Below are positions 17,175 through 26,804 of a DNA stretch of 64,000 nt, piece by piece (positions within the stretch are counted from its first letter, which is position 1; each line of letters opens with the position of its first letter). Both the position numbers and the translations under genes were made by a program. Source of the stretch: Betaproteobacteria bacterium HGW-Betaproteobacteria-16 (GTDB lineage: Bacteria; Pseudomonadota; Gammaproteobacteria; Burkholderiales; Burkholderiaceae_C); the NCBI GenBank assembly GCA_002840835.1, contig PHCQ01000004.1, positions 62,001 to 126,000 on the forward strand. Direction: 5' to 3'. A model generated the notes under the pieces. The model made no database searches, was not told the origin of the DNA, and worked only from the letters and a program-made list of their open reading frames with translations.

Positions 17175-18454
17175 ACAGCACCACCGCCACCCAGAGCCCA
17201 GCCGGGTTTGCCCTGCCTCGCAATGCACCGGCCGCAGCGCGCACCACACTGCAGTTGCTGCAACGCCTTTCGGTGGGCAGCCTCTCGCTCACGCTGCCCG
17301 ACGGCACCGTGCAGCGCCTGGGCAGCCCCGAAGGCCCGCACGCCAGCATGAAGCTCAACAACTGGAACGTGTGCGCTGCCGCCCTCAAATCGGGCGACAT
17401 CGGATTCGCTGAAACCTACATCGCCGGCGACTGGAGCACGCCCAACCTCACCGCCCTGCTCGAACTCATGATCGCCAACCGCCGCGAGGTGGAGGACGTG
17501 ATCTACGGTTCGTGGCTGGGTCGGCTGGCGTACCGTATCAAGCACCTGCTCAACCGCAACTCCAGAACCAACAGCCGCAAGAACATCCACGCCCACTACG
17601 ACCTGGGCAATGCGTTCTACCGGCTCTGGCTGGACGAAACCATGAACTACTCGTCGGCGTTGTTCGAGCACCCCGACCAGCCGCTCGAAGACGCCCAGCA
17701 CGCCAAGGTGCGTCGCGCGTTGCGCATGGCCGGCGTGCAGCCTGGCGACCGGGTGCTGGAGATCGGCTGCGGCTGGGGAGCACTGGCCGAGAAAGCGGCC
17801 ATTGAATTTGAGGCGTCCGTCGTCGGGGTGACCTTGTCGACCGAACAGCTCGCGTTTGCCAAGGAACGCATGCGCAAGCATGGCATCCCGTTGGCCGGCG
17901 AAGAGGCGGCCAACGGGGGACCCCGTGCCGATCTGCGCCTGCAGGACTACCGCGACATCAGCGATGCGCCGTTCGACGCCATCTGCTCCATCGAGATGGT
18001 GGAAGCGGTGGGCCGCGAGTACTGGCCCACCTATTTCCAGGCGGTGAAACGCCTGCTCAAGCCGGGCGGCCGTGCCTGCATCCAGAGCATTGTGATCGAC
18101 GACGCGCACTTCGACCGCTACATCAAGGGCACCGATTTCATTCAGCAATACATCTTCCCCGGAGGCTGCCTGCCATGCCCCCGCGAGTTGCGCGCACAGG
18201 CGGCCGCCGCAGGCCTGGAGGTGGTGGACGAATTCGCCTTTGGCCCCGACTACGCCCGCACCCTGGTCCTCTGGCGCGAACGCTTCATGCACGAACAGGC
18301 AAAGGTGCTGAAGCTCGGTTTCGACCAGAAATTCATGCGCATCTGGGAGTTCTACCTGGCGTACTGCGAGGCCGCTTTCAGCGGACGCAGCATCGATGTT
18401 GTTCAGTATGTGTTGGAAGCACCCCCCGCGTCGCCTTCGGCGCCACCCCCCTGA
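17171..18454 (+). CDS. cfa: Cyclopropane-fatty-acyl-phospholipid synthase family methyltransferase
   Basis: SAM-dependent enzyme of 427 aa that methylates or cyclopropanates unsaturated acyl chains of membrane phospholipids. The N-terminal Cfa domain is followed by the methyltransferase core: NIHAHYDLGNAFYRLWLDE, the SAM site VLEIGCGWGALA, and CSIEMVEAVG. Near the end FYLAYCEAAFSGRSIDVVQ is the family's typical C-terminal block. The last residues (PPASPSAPPP) are encoded by the intergenic repeat that starts just inside the frame, so the repeat now supplies the stop codon. In light/singlet-oxygen clusters Cfa-like enzymes can make methylated or furan-type fatty acids rather than cyclopropanes; which applies here is open. 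Confidence 0.9.
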   Translation: MNSTTATQSPAGFALPRNAPAAARTTLQLLQRLSVGSLSLTLPDGTVQRLGSPEGPHASMKLNNWNVCAAALKSGDIGFAETYIAGDWSTPNLTALLELMIANRREVEDVIYGSWLGRLAYRIKHLLNRNSRTNSRKNIHAHYDLGNAFYRLWLDETMNYSSALFEHPDQPLEDAQHAKVRRALRMAGVQPGDRVLEIGCGWGALAEKAAIEFEASVVGVTLSTEQLAFAKERMRKHGIPLAGEEAANGGPRADLRLQDYRDISDAPFDAICSIEMVEAVGREYWPTYFQAVKRLLKPGGRACIQSIVIDDAHFDRYIKGTDFIQQYIFPGGCLPCPRELRAQAAAAGLEVVDEFAFGPDYARTLVLWRERFMHEQAKVLKLGFDQKFMRIWEFYLAYCEAAFSGRSIDVVQYVLEAPPASPSAPPP

Positions 18455-18633
18455 AAGGGGGGCGCACCCAGAGGCCCGGCAAAGCCGGTTCCTCGGGTGC
18501 CCTGGACTGGGACATTTCGCGCCGGAGAGAGAACATCCCCGCGCTACACACTCCGCCCACCTGAAGGGGGGTGCACCCCGAGGCCGGGCAAAGCCGGTTC
18601 CCCGGGAGCTTTGGACTGGGACATTTCGCGCCG
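18422..18633 (+). repeat. Two copies of the GC-rich repeat element, the first overlapping the cfa 3' end
   Basis: Copy 1 (18422-18512) has the CGTCGCCTTCGGCG hairpin, CCCCCTGAAAGGGGG hairpin and CCCGGCAAAGCCGG. Copy 2 (about 18552-18633) is shorter at its 5' side. Both end with the shared sequence TGGACTGGGACATTTCGCGC. The cfa stop codon lies within copy 1. Confidence 0.8.
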
Positions 18634-18660
18634 ACGACGGCATTGACTGGGCTAAATCCG

Positions 18661-19233
18661 ATGAAATCTTTTCGCGTCTGTTTCTCGTTGGCCGTTTTGA
18701 TCGGCATCGCCGTCTCTATGCCATTGACGGTGCAGGCGAGTGCACCTGAGCCGACGGTGAGCGCTGCGTTGCGGGACAAGCAGGGTACGGACAAGGTGCG
18801 GCTGCGGGTGTGGGGTTTCGAGGTCTACGACGCGCGCCTCTTCACGGTCAACGGGTTCAACGCTGAGCGCTTCGGGGACCATCGTTTCGCGCTGGAGCTG
18901 AGCTACCTGCGCAGCTTCAAGGGAGGCGATATCGCGGAACGATCGATCGACGAGATGCGTAACGTGACCGAACTGACGCCTGCACAAGCCGATGGCTGGC
19001 TCAAGGCCATGTCTGCGATTTTTCCCGACGTGCAGCGCGGTGACCGCATCACCGGCGTGCATGTGCCCGGCAGCGGCGCGCGTTTTTACCTGAACGACCG
19101 ACTGCTGGGCGACATCGCCGATGAAGCGTTTTCCCGCAGCTTCTTTGGTATCTGGCTCTCGCCAAAGACCTCACAACCCCGGATGCGGGAGACGCTGATC
19201 GGCCAGACGGGCGGCGCACCCCGCACACCATGA
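18661..19233 (+). CDS. Secreted chalcone-isomerase-like protein
   Basis: Protein of 190 aa with an N-terminal signal peptide (about 1-26, ending VQASA) and the bacterial chalcone-isomerase-like fold. Conserved stretches include KVRLRVWGFEVYDARLF, FALELSYLRSFKGGDIAERSIDEM and the late FGIWLSPKTSQPRMRETLIG. Plant chalcone isomerase chemistry is not expected; bacterial members are mostly uncharacterised and some fatty-acid-binding relatives are known. ATG at 18661 (MKSFRVCF) is chosen because upstream in-frame sequence is repeat DNA. It follows the cfa repeats and overlaps the MFS gene by four bases. Its presence in a lipid module fits binding or processing of a lipid product in the periplasm. 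Confidence 0.8.
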   Translation: MKSFRVCFSLAVLIGIAVSMPLTVQASAPEPTVSAALRDKQGTDKVRLRVWGFEVYDARLFTVNGFNAERFGDHRFALELSYLRSFKGGDIAERSIDEMRNVTELTPAQADGWLKAMSAIFPDVQRGDRITGVHVPGSGARFYLNDRLLGDIADEAFSRSFFGIWLSPKTSQPRMRETLIGQTGGAPRTP

Positions 19234-20609
19234 CACCCACCACACCTTCCGCGCAGGAACCGGCCGCGCAGTTCATGGGGGCCGGTGCATGGCGCCGGGG
19301 CCTGAGCTATGGGCTGCTGGGCATGCCGCTGGCTTTCGTGGCGCTGCCGCTCTACGTGATCTTGCCCAACCACTACGCCACCGCCTTCGGGGCGCCACTG
19401 GCGCTGCTGGGGGCTGTGCTGCTCGGTGCGCGGCTGGTCGACGCCGTGCTCGATCCCTGGATCGGTCGCTGGTGCGACCGGCTGTTCCACCAGTCGCACC
19501 GGGCCGTTCTGGGCACCAGCGCCCTGGCTGCGGTGGTGCTGGCACTGGGCCTGTGGGGTCTGCTGTTTCCACCAGTTGCGGTTCGCGGCGCCGGCATGAC
19601 CGCCCTGCTGGCCTGGGCCGGTGTGCTGATGGCCATCGCCTACACCGCCTACAGCATCGTGGCCGTGGCGCACCAGTCGTGGGGCGCCCGCCTGGGGGGC
19701 ACCGAAGCACAGCGCAGCCGGGTGGTCGCCTGGCGCGAAGCGCTCGCCTTGCTGGGGGTACTGATCGCCGCCGTGCTGCCCGGCACGCTCGGTCTGGGTG
19801 CCACCGTGGGCAGCTTCGCTGTGCTGCTCGCGCTGGGCTGGTGGGCCTGGACCCGTGCGGTGGTTCCTTTGCCCGGCGCTGCACCCGCGGCCACCCCCAC
19901 AGCGCGCGTCGTGCCGCTCCAGCCGCTGCGACAGCCTGCGTTCCAGCGCTTGCTCGCCGTGTTCGTGATCAACGGCACCGCCAGCGCCATTCCCGCCACC
20001 CTGGTGCTGTTCTTCGTGCAAGACCGGCTGCAGGCTTCGCCCTCGGTGGAGCCGGCCTTCCTGGCCACCTATTTCCTGTGCGCGGCCCTGTCGATTCCCC
20101 TGTGGGTGCGGCTGGTCACGCGCTTCGGCCTGGCCCGTACCTGGCTGGCCGGCATGGGGTTGTCGGTCGCGGTGTTCATCTGGGCCGCGACCCTGGGCGC
20201 GGGTGACATCGCCGCCTTTCTGATCGTGTGTGCACTCTCCGGCATGGCACTGGGCACCGACCTGGCCTTGCCCGGCGCCATGCTCGCCGGCTTGATCGGG
20301 CAACTCGGCGAACGGGGCCAGCGCGAGGGCGCCTACTTTGGCTGGTGGAGCTTCGCCACCAAGCTCAACCTGGCACTGGCGGCCGGCCTGGCGCTGCCCC
20401 TGCTGGCCTGGTTCGGCTACACGCCCGGCGCGCGCGACCCGGCCGCACTGCAGACCCTGACCATCGCCTACTGCCTGCTGCCTTGCGCGCTCAAGCTGCT
20501 GGCCGGCAGTGCGCTCTACCTGTTGGTGATTCGCCCCGAAAGCCGCGCCGCAACAGCCCCCTCCGCACTTCCCCATCCAGCGGCAGCCACCACCCGCTCA
20601 CAGCCCTGA
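19230..20609 (+). CDS. MFS transporter of the GPH (sugar:cation symporter-like) group
   Basis: Twelve-helix transporter of 459 aa. The first helix is followed by GARLVDAVLDPWIGRWCDR, the loop 2-3 motif of the glycoside-pentoside-hexuronide group. Hydrophobic segments are spread evenly to the C-terminus. The substrate is unknown; GPH-type members occur beside Cfa-like and amine-oxidase-like genes in singlet-oxygen regulons, so a lipid head group, modified lipid or cofactor is as likely as a sugar. Start ATG overlaps the preceding stop (ATGA), and the next gene follows after 9 bp, so it is part of the same transcription unit. Confidence 0.85.
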   Translation: MTPTTPSAQEPAAQFMGAGAWRRGLSYGLLGMPLAFVALPLYVILPNHYATAFGAPLALLGAVLLGARLVDAVLDPWIGRWCDRLFHQSHRAVLGTSALAAVVLALGLWGLLFPPVAVRGAGMTALLAWAGVLMAIAYTAYSIVAVAHQSWGARLGGTEAQRSRVVAWREALALLGVLIAAVLPGTLGLGATVGSFAVLLALGWWAWTRAVVPLPGAAPAATPTARVVPLQPLRQPAFQRLLAVFVINGTASAIPATLVLFFVQDRLQASPSVEPAFLATYFLCAALSIPLWVRLVTRFGLARTWLAGMGLSVAVFIWAATLGAGDIAAFLIVCALSGMALGTDLALPGAMLAGLIGQLGERGQREGAYFGWWSFATKLNLALAAGLALPLLAWFGYTPGARDPAALQTLTIAYCLLPCALKLLAGSALYLLVIRPESRAATAPSALPHPAAATTRSQP

Positions 20610-20618
20610 AAGACCCTC

Positions 20619-21161
20619 ATGCAACGACGACTCCTGCTTCTTGCCGCCAGCGCGGCAGGCGCCACAGCCCTCACGGGATGTGCCGGCCCTTCCATCAACG
20701 ACTTCGCCGGACAGAAGCCCGCGCTCGACCTGCGCACCTATTTCAACGGCACGCTCGATGCCTATGGTGTGTTCCTCGATCGCTCAGGCAAAGTCGCCCG
20801 CCGCTTCACCGTGGTGATGCGCTGCACCTGGGAGGGCGAAGAGGGCGTGCTTGACGAAGACTTCACCTATTCGGACGGCAGCACCGAAAAACGCGTCTGG
20901 CGACTCAAGCACCTGGGCAATGGTCGCTACAGCGGCACCGCAGGTGACGTGGTCGGCACCGCCCTGGGCGAAACCCGCGGCAACACCTTCCGCTGGGGCT
21001 ACACGCTGTCGCTGCCCGTGGACGGCAAGGTCTACGAGGTGCAGTTCGACGACTGGATGTACCTGATGGACGACCGCGTGATGCTGAACAAGGCGGTGAT
21101 GAGCAAGTTCGGTATCCGGCTCGGCGAAGTGATGCTCTCCTTCGTGAAGCGCCCGGCATGA
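20619..21161 (+). CDS. DUF3833 family lipoprotein
   Basis: Protein of 180 aa with a lipoprotein signal: MQRRLLLLAASAAG leading to the lipobox LTGC (Cys about 21). The mature part matches DUF3833, with FNGTLDAYGVFLDRSGKV near the start and the block WEGEEGVLDEDFTYSDG. The residue after the lipid Cys is Ala, which does not give an inner-membrane retention signal, so an outer-membrane site is plausible. Function unknown. The family travels with SDR, Cfa-like and DUF1365 genes. The stop overlaps the next start (ATGA). Confidence 0.87.
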   Translation: MQRRLLLLAASAAGATALTGCAGPSINDFAGQKPALDLRTYFNGTLDAYGVFLDRSGKVARRFTVVMRCTWEGEEGVLDEDFTYSDGSTEKRVWRLKHLGNGRYSGTAGDVVGTALGETRGNTFRWGYTLSLPVDGKVYEVQFDDWMYLMDDRVMLNKAVMSKFGIRLGEVMLSFVKRPA

Positions 21162-22048
21162 AACCCGACACCGCCATGGATACGCCCACCGCGTTCGCCA
21201 AGTCACCCGCCACGCTGCCGGTGCCAACAAAGCCTCCGGCTGTGCCGGTGCGCGGATTCTGGGAATCGTTCAATGCCCCGATCACCGACTGGCACGGCCG
21301 GCGCGTGTGGCTCGTTGGCGCCTCCAGCGGCATCGGCGCGGCCACCGCGTCGGCATTGCACGCGCGCGGTGCACAGGTGCTGGTGTCGGCCCGCAAGGCC
21401 GAATCCTTGCAAGCCTTCGCAACCGCACACCCCGGACAGAACGGCAACGACGCACAGGCCTGGCCGCTGGACGTGACCGATGCGGACGCAGTGGCCGCCG
21501 TAGCGCAGGCCATCCTGGCGCAAGGCCCGCTGGACATGGTGCTGTACTGTGCGGGCCACTACAACGAGATGCGTGCCTCCAGCATGGACCTGCACGACTT
21601 GCGCCAGCACCTGGCGATCAATTACACCGGGGCGCTCAATGTGCTGCATGCTGTGCTGCCGGCCATGACCGAACGCGGCAGCGGCCACGTGAGCCTCATC
21701 AGCAGCGTGGCCGGTTTCAGGGGTCTGCCCAAAAGCCTGGCCTACGGCCCCACCAAGGCCGCGCTCACCAACCTGGCCGAAACGCTTTACCTCGACCTGC
21801 AACCGCTGGGACTGAACGTGAGCGTGGTGCACCCGGGCTTTGTGCAGACACCGCTGACCGCTCAGAACCAGTTCACCATGCCGGCCCTGATCACCCCGGA
21901 CCAAGCCGCCCTGGCCATGATCGAGGGCTGGCGCCGTGGAGAATTCGACATCCACTATCCCAAACGCTTCACGCGCTGGATGAAGCTGCTGCGGCTGTTG
22001 CCTTACCGCGCCTATTTTCCGGCGGTGCGACGCTTCACCGGGCTATAA
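21158..22048 (+). CDS. SDR-family NAD(P)-dependent oxidoreductase
   Basis: Classical short-chain dehydrogenase of 296 aa. Cofactor site GASSGIGAATA (about 54-64), NAG-like region YCAGHYNEM, catalytic Ser in LISSVAGF and catalytic Tyr/Lys in LAYGPTKAAL. The approximately 40 residues before the Rossmann fold are unusual and low in conservation; a second ATG at 21176 would remove six of them. Substrate unknown, presumably a hydroxy- or keto-lipid or related product in this module. Coupled to the lipoprotein gene by an ATGA overlap and followed by the SnoaL-like gene after 7 bp. Confidence 0.87.
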   Translation: MKPDTAMDTPTAFAKSPATLPVPTKPPAVPVRGFWESFNAPITDWHGRRVWLVGASSGIGAATASALHARGAQVLVSARKAESLQAFATAHPGQNGNDAQAWPLDVTDADAVAAVAQAILAQGPLDMVLYCAGHYNEMRASSMDLHDLRQHLAINYTGALNVLHAVLPAMTERGSGHVSLISSVAGFRGLPKSLAYGPTKAALTNLAETLYLDLQPLGLNVSVVHPGFVQTPLTAQNQFTMPALITPDQAALAMIEGWRRGEFDIHYPKRFTRWMKLLRLLPYRAYFPAVRRFTGL

Positions 22049-22055
22049 CTGCGCC

Positions 22056-22529
22056 ATGAACCAAGCCAGCGCCCTCGAAGCACCCGCCGATCAGATCGAT
22101 TTTCGCGCCAGGGTCGCCGGCATCAGCGACTATTTCGAGTCGATCTCTCCTGAAACGCTTTCGGAAATTCCACACTGGTACACGGCCGAGGCCCGCTTCA
22201 AAGACCCCTTCAACGAAGTGCATGGTGTCGCCGCGATCACCCGCATCTTTGAACACATGTTCCACAGCCTGCACGAACCACGTTTCGTCGTGACCCGGCG
22301 CATCGTGGACGGTGCACACGCCTTCCTGGTGTGGGAATTCCACTTCCGCTTCAAGCGCTTCGACACCGTCACGCAGCAGGTCGTGCACGGCGGTTCGCAC
22401 CTCACCCTGACCCCTGAGGGGCTCATCAGCGAACACCGCGACTACTGGGACGCGGCCGAAGAGCTGTACGAGAAGCTGCCGGTGCTGGGGGGCTTCATGC
22501 GCTGGATCAAGCGACGCGCGGTCACTTGA
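22056..22529 (+). CDS. SnoaL-like / nuclear transport factor 2 fold protein
   Basis: Small protein of 157 aa with the NTF2-like cone fold pattern: an N-terminal helix (ISDYFESISPETLSEI), HWYTAEARFKDPFNEVHG and the strand pairs FLVWEFHFRF and HGGSHLTLTPEGLISEHRDYWD. Members are isomerases, cyclases or ligand-binding proteins; homologues of this length follow SDR genes in the same lipid module. No catalytic residues can be assigned with confidence. It is the last gene of the run that began at 14935, and a GC-rich repeat follows three bases after its stop. Confidence 0.82.
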   Translation: MNQASALEAPADQIDFRARVAGISDYFESISPETLSEIPHWYTAEARFKDPFNEVHGVAAITRIFEHMFHSLHEPRFVVTRRIVDGAHAFLVWEFHFRFKRFDTVTQQVVHGGSHLTLTPEGLISEHRDYWDAAEELYEKLPVLGGFMRWIKRRAVT

Positions 22530-22532
22530 CCG

Positions 22533-22612
22533 CTCCCCCCGCGCCGCTTCGCGTCACCCCCCTGAGGGGGGCGGCACTGGCGGCCCGGCGAAGCCGGTTC
22601 CGCGGTGCCCTG
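22533..22612 (+). repeat. GC-rich post-stop repeat element, sense to the upstream gene
   Basis: Shows CCCCCCGCGCCGCTTCGCG, CCCCCCTGAGGGGGG and GGCCCGGCGAAGCCGG, the same order as at 12276 and 25020. Together with the inverted copy at 22728-22800 it fills most of the space between two convergent genes. I see no gene in 22613-22727. Confidence 0.75.
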
Positions 22613-22727
22613 GAAGAGCTCCCCCCTCTGGCGTGCGTGCCATCAGTAACGATGCAGCAACTCGCCAGCGATGAACGCAATCCTTGAATACGAGACCTCT
22701 TCGGAGCGCGGGCTTGATCCAGAGATG

Positions 22728-22800
22728 CGGCGGAACTGGCTTTGCCAGGCCGCTCGCATCGCCCCCCTTTCAGGGGGGTGACGCGAAGCGGCGCGGGGGG
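22728..22800 (-). repeat. Inverted copy of the post-stop repeat element behind the GST gene
   Basis: On the minus strand it starts directly after the GST stop codon with CCCCCCGCGCCGCTTCGCG and contains CCCCCCTGAAAGGGGGG. Orientation is therefore again sense relative to the gene it follows. Confidence 0.75.
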
Positions 22801-23415
22801 TCACTCCGGTTTGCTATCGACGAAACTCTGCCGCTGCTCCAGCTTGTCGCTCAAACGTGCCAGGTTGGGATGGGCGCTGCGCCAGTCGATGACGGGGAAG
22901 CGGAAGTCGAGGTAACCCAGGGCACAACCCACGGCGACGTCGGACAGACTGAAGTGGATGCCGGAGCAGAACGGCTTATCGCCCAGGCCCTGGCTCATGG
23001 ACTTCAGGCTGGCGTCGATCTTGGCCAGTTGGCGGTCGATCCAGGCATTGCAGCGCTGTTCGTCGCTGCGCCCGGGCCAGGTACTTTCCAGTCGGGCCAG
23101 AATGGCCGCGTCCAGCACGCCATCGGCCAACGCCTCCCAAGTCTTTACTTCGGCGCGCTCGCGGCCTTGCACGGGAATGAGCTTGCCCACCGGCGACAGG
23201 GTGTCCAGGTATTCGACGATCACCCGGGAATCGAACACCGCTTCGCCGCCTTCCATGACCAGGCAAGGCACCTTGCCCAGCGGGTTGGAAGCCATGATGG
23301 TGGTATCGGCAGACCACACATCTTCCAGGATGAGCTGGTAGTCGAGCTTCTTTTCGGCCATGACGACGCGAACCTTGCGCACATACGGGCTGGTGATGGC
23401 ACCAATGAGTTTCAT
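22801..23415 (-). CDS. Glutathione S-transferase family protein
   Basis: Soluble enzyme of 204 aa. The N-terminal thioredoxin-like domain begins MKLIGAITSPYVRKVRVVMAEK, with the candidate catalytic Ser in TSPYVRK, and contains the cis-Pro and glutathione-binding segment GKVPCLVMEGGEAVFDSRVI. The C-terminal helical domain has FSLSDVAVGCALGYLDFR, the N-capping box. The layout matches the YibF/GstB-like group of bacterial GSTs. Start is the ATG at 23415, which directly gives the first beta strand; longer frames upstream run against the purB leader. It diverges from purB, with 176 bp between starts. Confidence 0.9.
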   Translation of the reverse strand: MKLIGAITSPYVRKVRVVMAEKKLDYQLILEDVWSADTTIMASNPLGKVPCLVMEGGEAVFDSRVIVEYLDTLSPVGKLIPVQGRERAEVKTWEALADGVLDAAILARLESTWPGRSDEQRCNAWIDRQLAKIDASLKSMSQGLGDKPFCSGIHFSLSDVAVGCALGYLDFRFPVIDWRSAHPNLARLSDKLEQRQSFVDSKPE

Positions 23416-23432
23416 GGACGGTGGCGATGTGA

Positions 23433-25019
<1,587 letters not shown>

Positions 25020-25124
25020 CCCCCCGCGCCGCGCCTTCGGCGCGTCACCCCCCTGGAAGGGGGGCGCACCCAGAGGCCCGGCAAAGCCGGTTCCTCGGGT
25101 GCCCTGGACTGGAACTTCTCACGC
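25020..25124 (+). repeat. GC-rich post-stop repeat element behind purB
   Basis: Begins at the base after TAA. Carries GCGCCTTCGGCGC (perfect hairpin with UUCG-type loop), CCCCCTGGAAGGGGG, CCCGGCAAAGCCGG and ends TGCCCTGGACTGGA, almost as in the cfa copies. The remaining leader 25125-25267 has a good Shine-Dalgarno run (AGGAGA) about 9 bases before the next ATG and no other gene. Confidence 0.78.
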
Positions 25125-25267
25125 CGACCACGCTTTGAATACGCGGATTGTGTGACGGATTTGTGTTTGCGCAGTGAGCATCCAGCAGGCTGCTTGACTT
25201 GGCGCAAACGGGATCCGGGGTCTGGCCTCTACAGTTTCTTCCTTGATTTCCCAGGAGAAACGCGGCC

Positions 25268-26035
25268 ATGGCCATCGAACTATTTAATCAGAATGGCCAT
25301 GTGTGCCTGATGTTTGCCCACCTCAGCGACGAGGGTGGCGAAGCCGTGCAGGCGAACCAGTTTCTGGTGATCCATGGCGACACCGGCGCCATCATCGACC
25401 CAGGCGGCAACATGGCGTACAACGAGTTGCTGCTCACCATCGGGCGCTTCTTTCCGCCCAACAAGCTGTCGAAAATCCTTGCCTCACACGCAGACCCGGA
25501 CATCATTGCCTCGCTTGACCGCTGGATGACCAGCACCCAGGCCACGCTCTACATCTCGCGCCTGTGGGAACGTTTTGCCCCACACTTCTGCAAGCCGGGC
25601 AAAACCCAGGGCCGCATCATCGGGATCCCTGACCCCGGCATGCGCATTCCCCTGGGCAACACCGAACTGGTGGCGCTGCCAGCACATTTCATGCACTCGG
25701 AGGGCAATTTCCAGTTCTGGGACCCTGTGAGTCGCATCCTGTTCTCGGGTGACCTTGGCGTGTCCATGGGCACGTCGCTCGATGCGAGCAAACCAGTGAC
25801 CTCGCTGGCGGCCCACATCCCCAAGATGGAAGCGTTCCACCGCCGGTACATGGTGTCGAACAAGGTCCTGCGCCTGTGGGCCAACATGGCTCGCAGCCTC
25901 CCGATCCAGATGATCGTGCCACAACACGGCGCGCCCATGGCGGGGGCTGCGGTGCAGGAGTTCATCGAGTGGATTGGCACGGTGGACTGCGGCGTGGACC
26001 ATTTGACGCAGGCGAACTACGCTGTACCCGCCTAG
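25268..26035 (+). CDS. MBL-fold metallohydrolase of the diiron/oxygen-binding (ODP-like) type
   Basis: Metallo-beta-lactamase-fold protein of 255 aa. Metal ligands appear in LASHADPDI (the HxDxD version of the first motif), PAHFMHSEGNF, LFSGDLG and VPQHGAPM. This pattern is that of the flavodiiron-like ODP group, which binds a diiron site and often reacts with or senses oxygen, rather than zinc-dependent hydrolases. There is no flavodoxin domain. It stands alone downstream of purB, with its own Shine-Dalgarno sequence. Role is unknown; ODP proteins have been linked to oxygen sensing, which is only a suggestion here. Confidence 0.8.
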   Translation: MAIELFNQNGHVCLMFAHLSDEGGEAVQANQFLVIHGDTGAIIDPGGNMAYNELLLTIGRFFPPNKLSKILASHADPDIIASLDRWMTSTQATLYISRLWERFAPHFCKPGKTQGRIIGIPDPGMRIPLGNTELVALPAHFMHSEGNFQFWDPVSRILFSGDLGVSMGTSLDASKPVTSLAAHIPKMEAFHRRYMVSNKVLRLWANMARSLPIQMIVPQHGAPMAGAAVQEFIEWIGTVDCGVDHLTQANYAVPA

Positions 26036-26039
26036 AAAA

Positions 26040-26242
26040 AGGGCCCCCACGCTCCGCCGCAGCGCGGGTCGCTGCCCCCCCCGAGGGGGCTGACCTTACT
26101 TGGGGCGGCCCGGCGCTGCGGTCTGGTGGCCCCCACGCTCCGCCGCTGCGCGGGTCGCTGCCCCCCGCGGGGGCTGACCTTGCTTGGGGCGGCCCGGCGA
26201 CAGGCTCGGCGGCCCCCACGCTCCGCCGCCGCGCGGGGGTAC
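26040..26242 (+). repeat. Second type of GC-rich intergenic element, about three tandem units
   Basis: The unit GGCCCCCACGCTCCGCCGC recurs at about 26041, 26128 and 26212, with CCCCCCGAGGGGG-type hairpins and GCTTGGGGCGGCCCGGCG between. It lies between two convergent genes and is related in style to the element at 27861-28023 (GCCCCCACGCTCACTTCG). It differs from the family behind purB and cfa. Confidence 0.75.
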
Positions 26243-26677
26243 CTAACCTTCCAGTGCCCGTTCCGCGTAGCGGTTGAACCGCCAGGCATCGCCTTCGATC
26301 GTGATGCGGCGCCAGCTGGATCGCTTCTCACCCGGCGTCATTTCGGTCCAGCGCTGGACCTCGTCGAAGGTGCGTCCGCAGCCTTTGCAGATCGCATCGC
26401 CCTGGCTGGTTGAGCAGATGGCAATGCAGGGGGTGTCGGGCATGGTTTCGAACCAGGTCATCCATGCCTGGTGCGCGGCGGGCGGCAAGGTGTTTTCATC
26501 GGCTTCGGTTTCGTGAAAATACACCAGCAAGGCGTAGACTTCGGCCAGCGCACGCAACTCTTTGGCCAGCGATATGCCGTCTGGCGAGGGTGAGCGCTCA
26601 CGCCAGTAGTTGATCGCGGCCTCGATGTCGGTGATGTGAATGCCTGCCATGCGTGCTTCGGTGTTGGGGAGGGCCAT
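26243..26677 (-). CDS. DUF3717-DUF1289 two-domain protein
   Basis: Small protein of about 144 aa. The N-terminal part (ITDIEAAINYWRERSPSPDG) matches DUF3717. The C-terminal part has the four-Cys DUF1289 pattern, TPCIAICSTSQGDAICKGCGRTFDEVQRW, a likely zinc- or iron-binding knuckle. Function unknown; DUF1289 proteins are often annotated as Fe-S proteins. The ATG at 26677 is used; MAGIHITDIEAAIN at 26650 is an equally natural start. The fusion of the two domains seems usual in Burkholderiales. The repeat array abuts its stop codon. Confidence 0.8.
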   Translation of the reverse strand: MALPNTEARMAGIHITDIEAAINYWRERSPSPDGISLAKELRALAEVYALLVYFHETEADENTLPPAAHQAWMTWFETMPDTPCIAICSTSQGDAICKGCGRTFDEVQRWTEMTPGEKRSSWRRITIEGDAWRFNRYAERALEG

Positions 26678-26804
26678 GATAGCCACAGACTGATCGGTGT
26701 GTCTTGTGGTGGAAACAGGAGGTTCGCTGTGGCTTCTACGCACAGCCGTTCGCACAGGCACCACCTAGAATTCGCCACCTTCCCACTGCACTTGGCGACA
26801 CATC

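Noticed and set aside
16949..18643. 564-aa minus-strand frame opposite DUF1365 and cfa
   Set aside because: It includes translated repeat elements (RGTGFARPRGAPPF) and lies opposite two well-supported genes.
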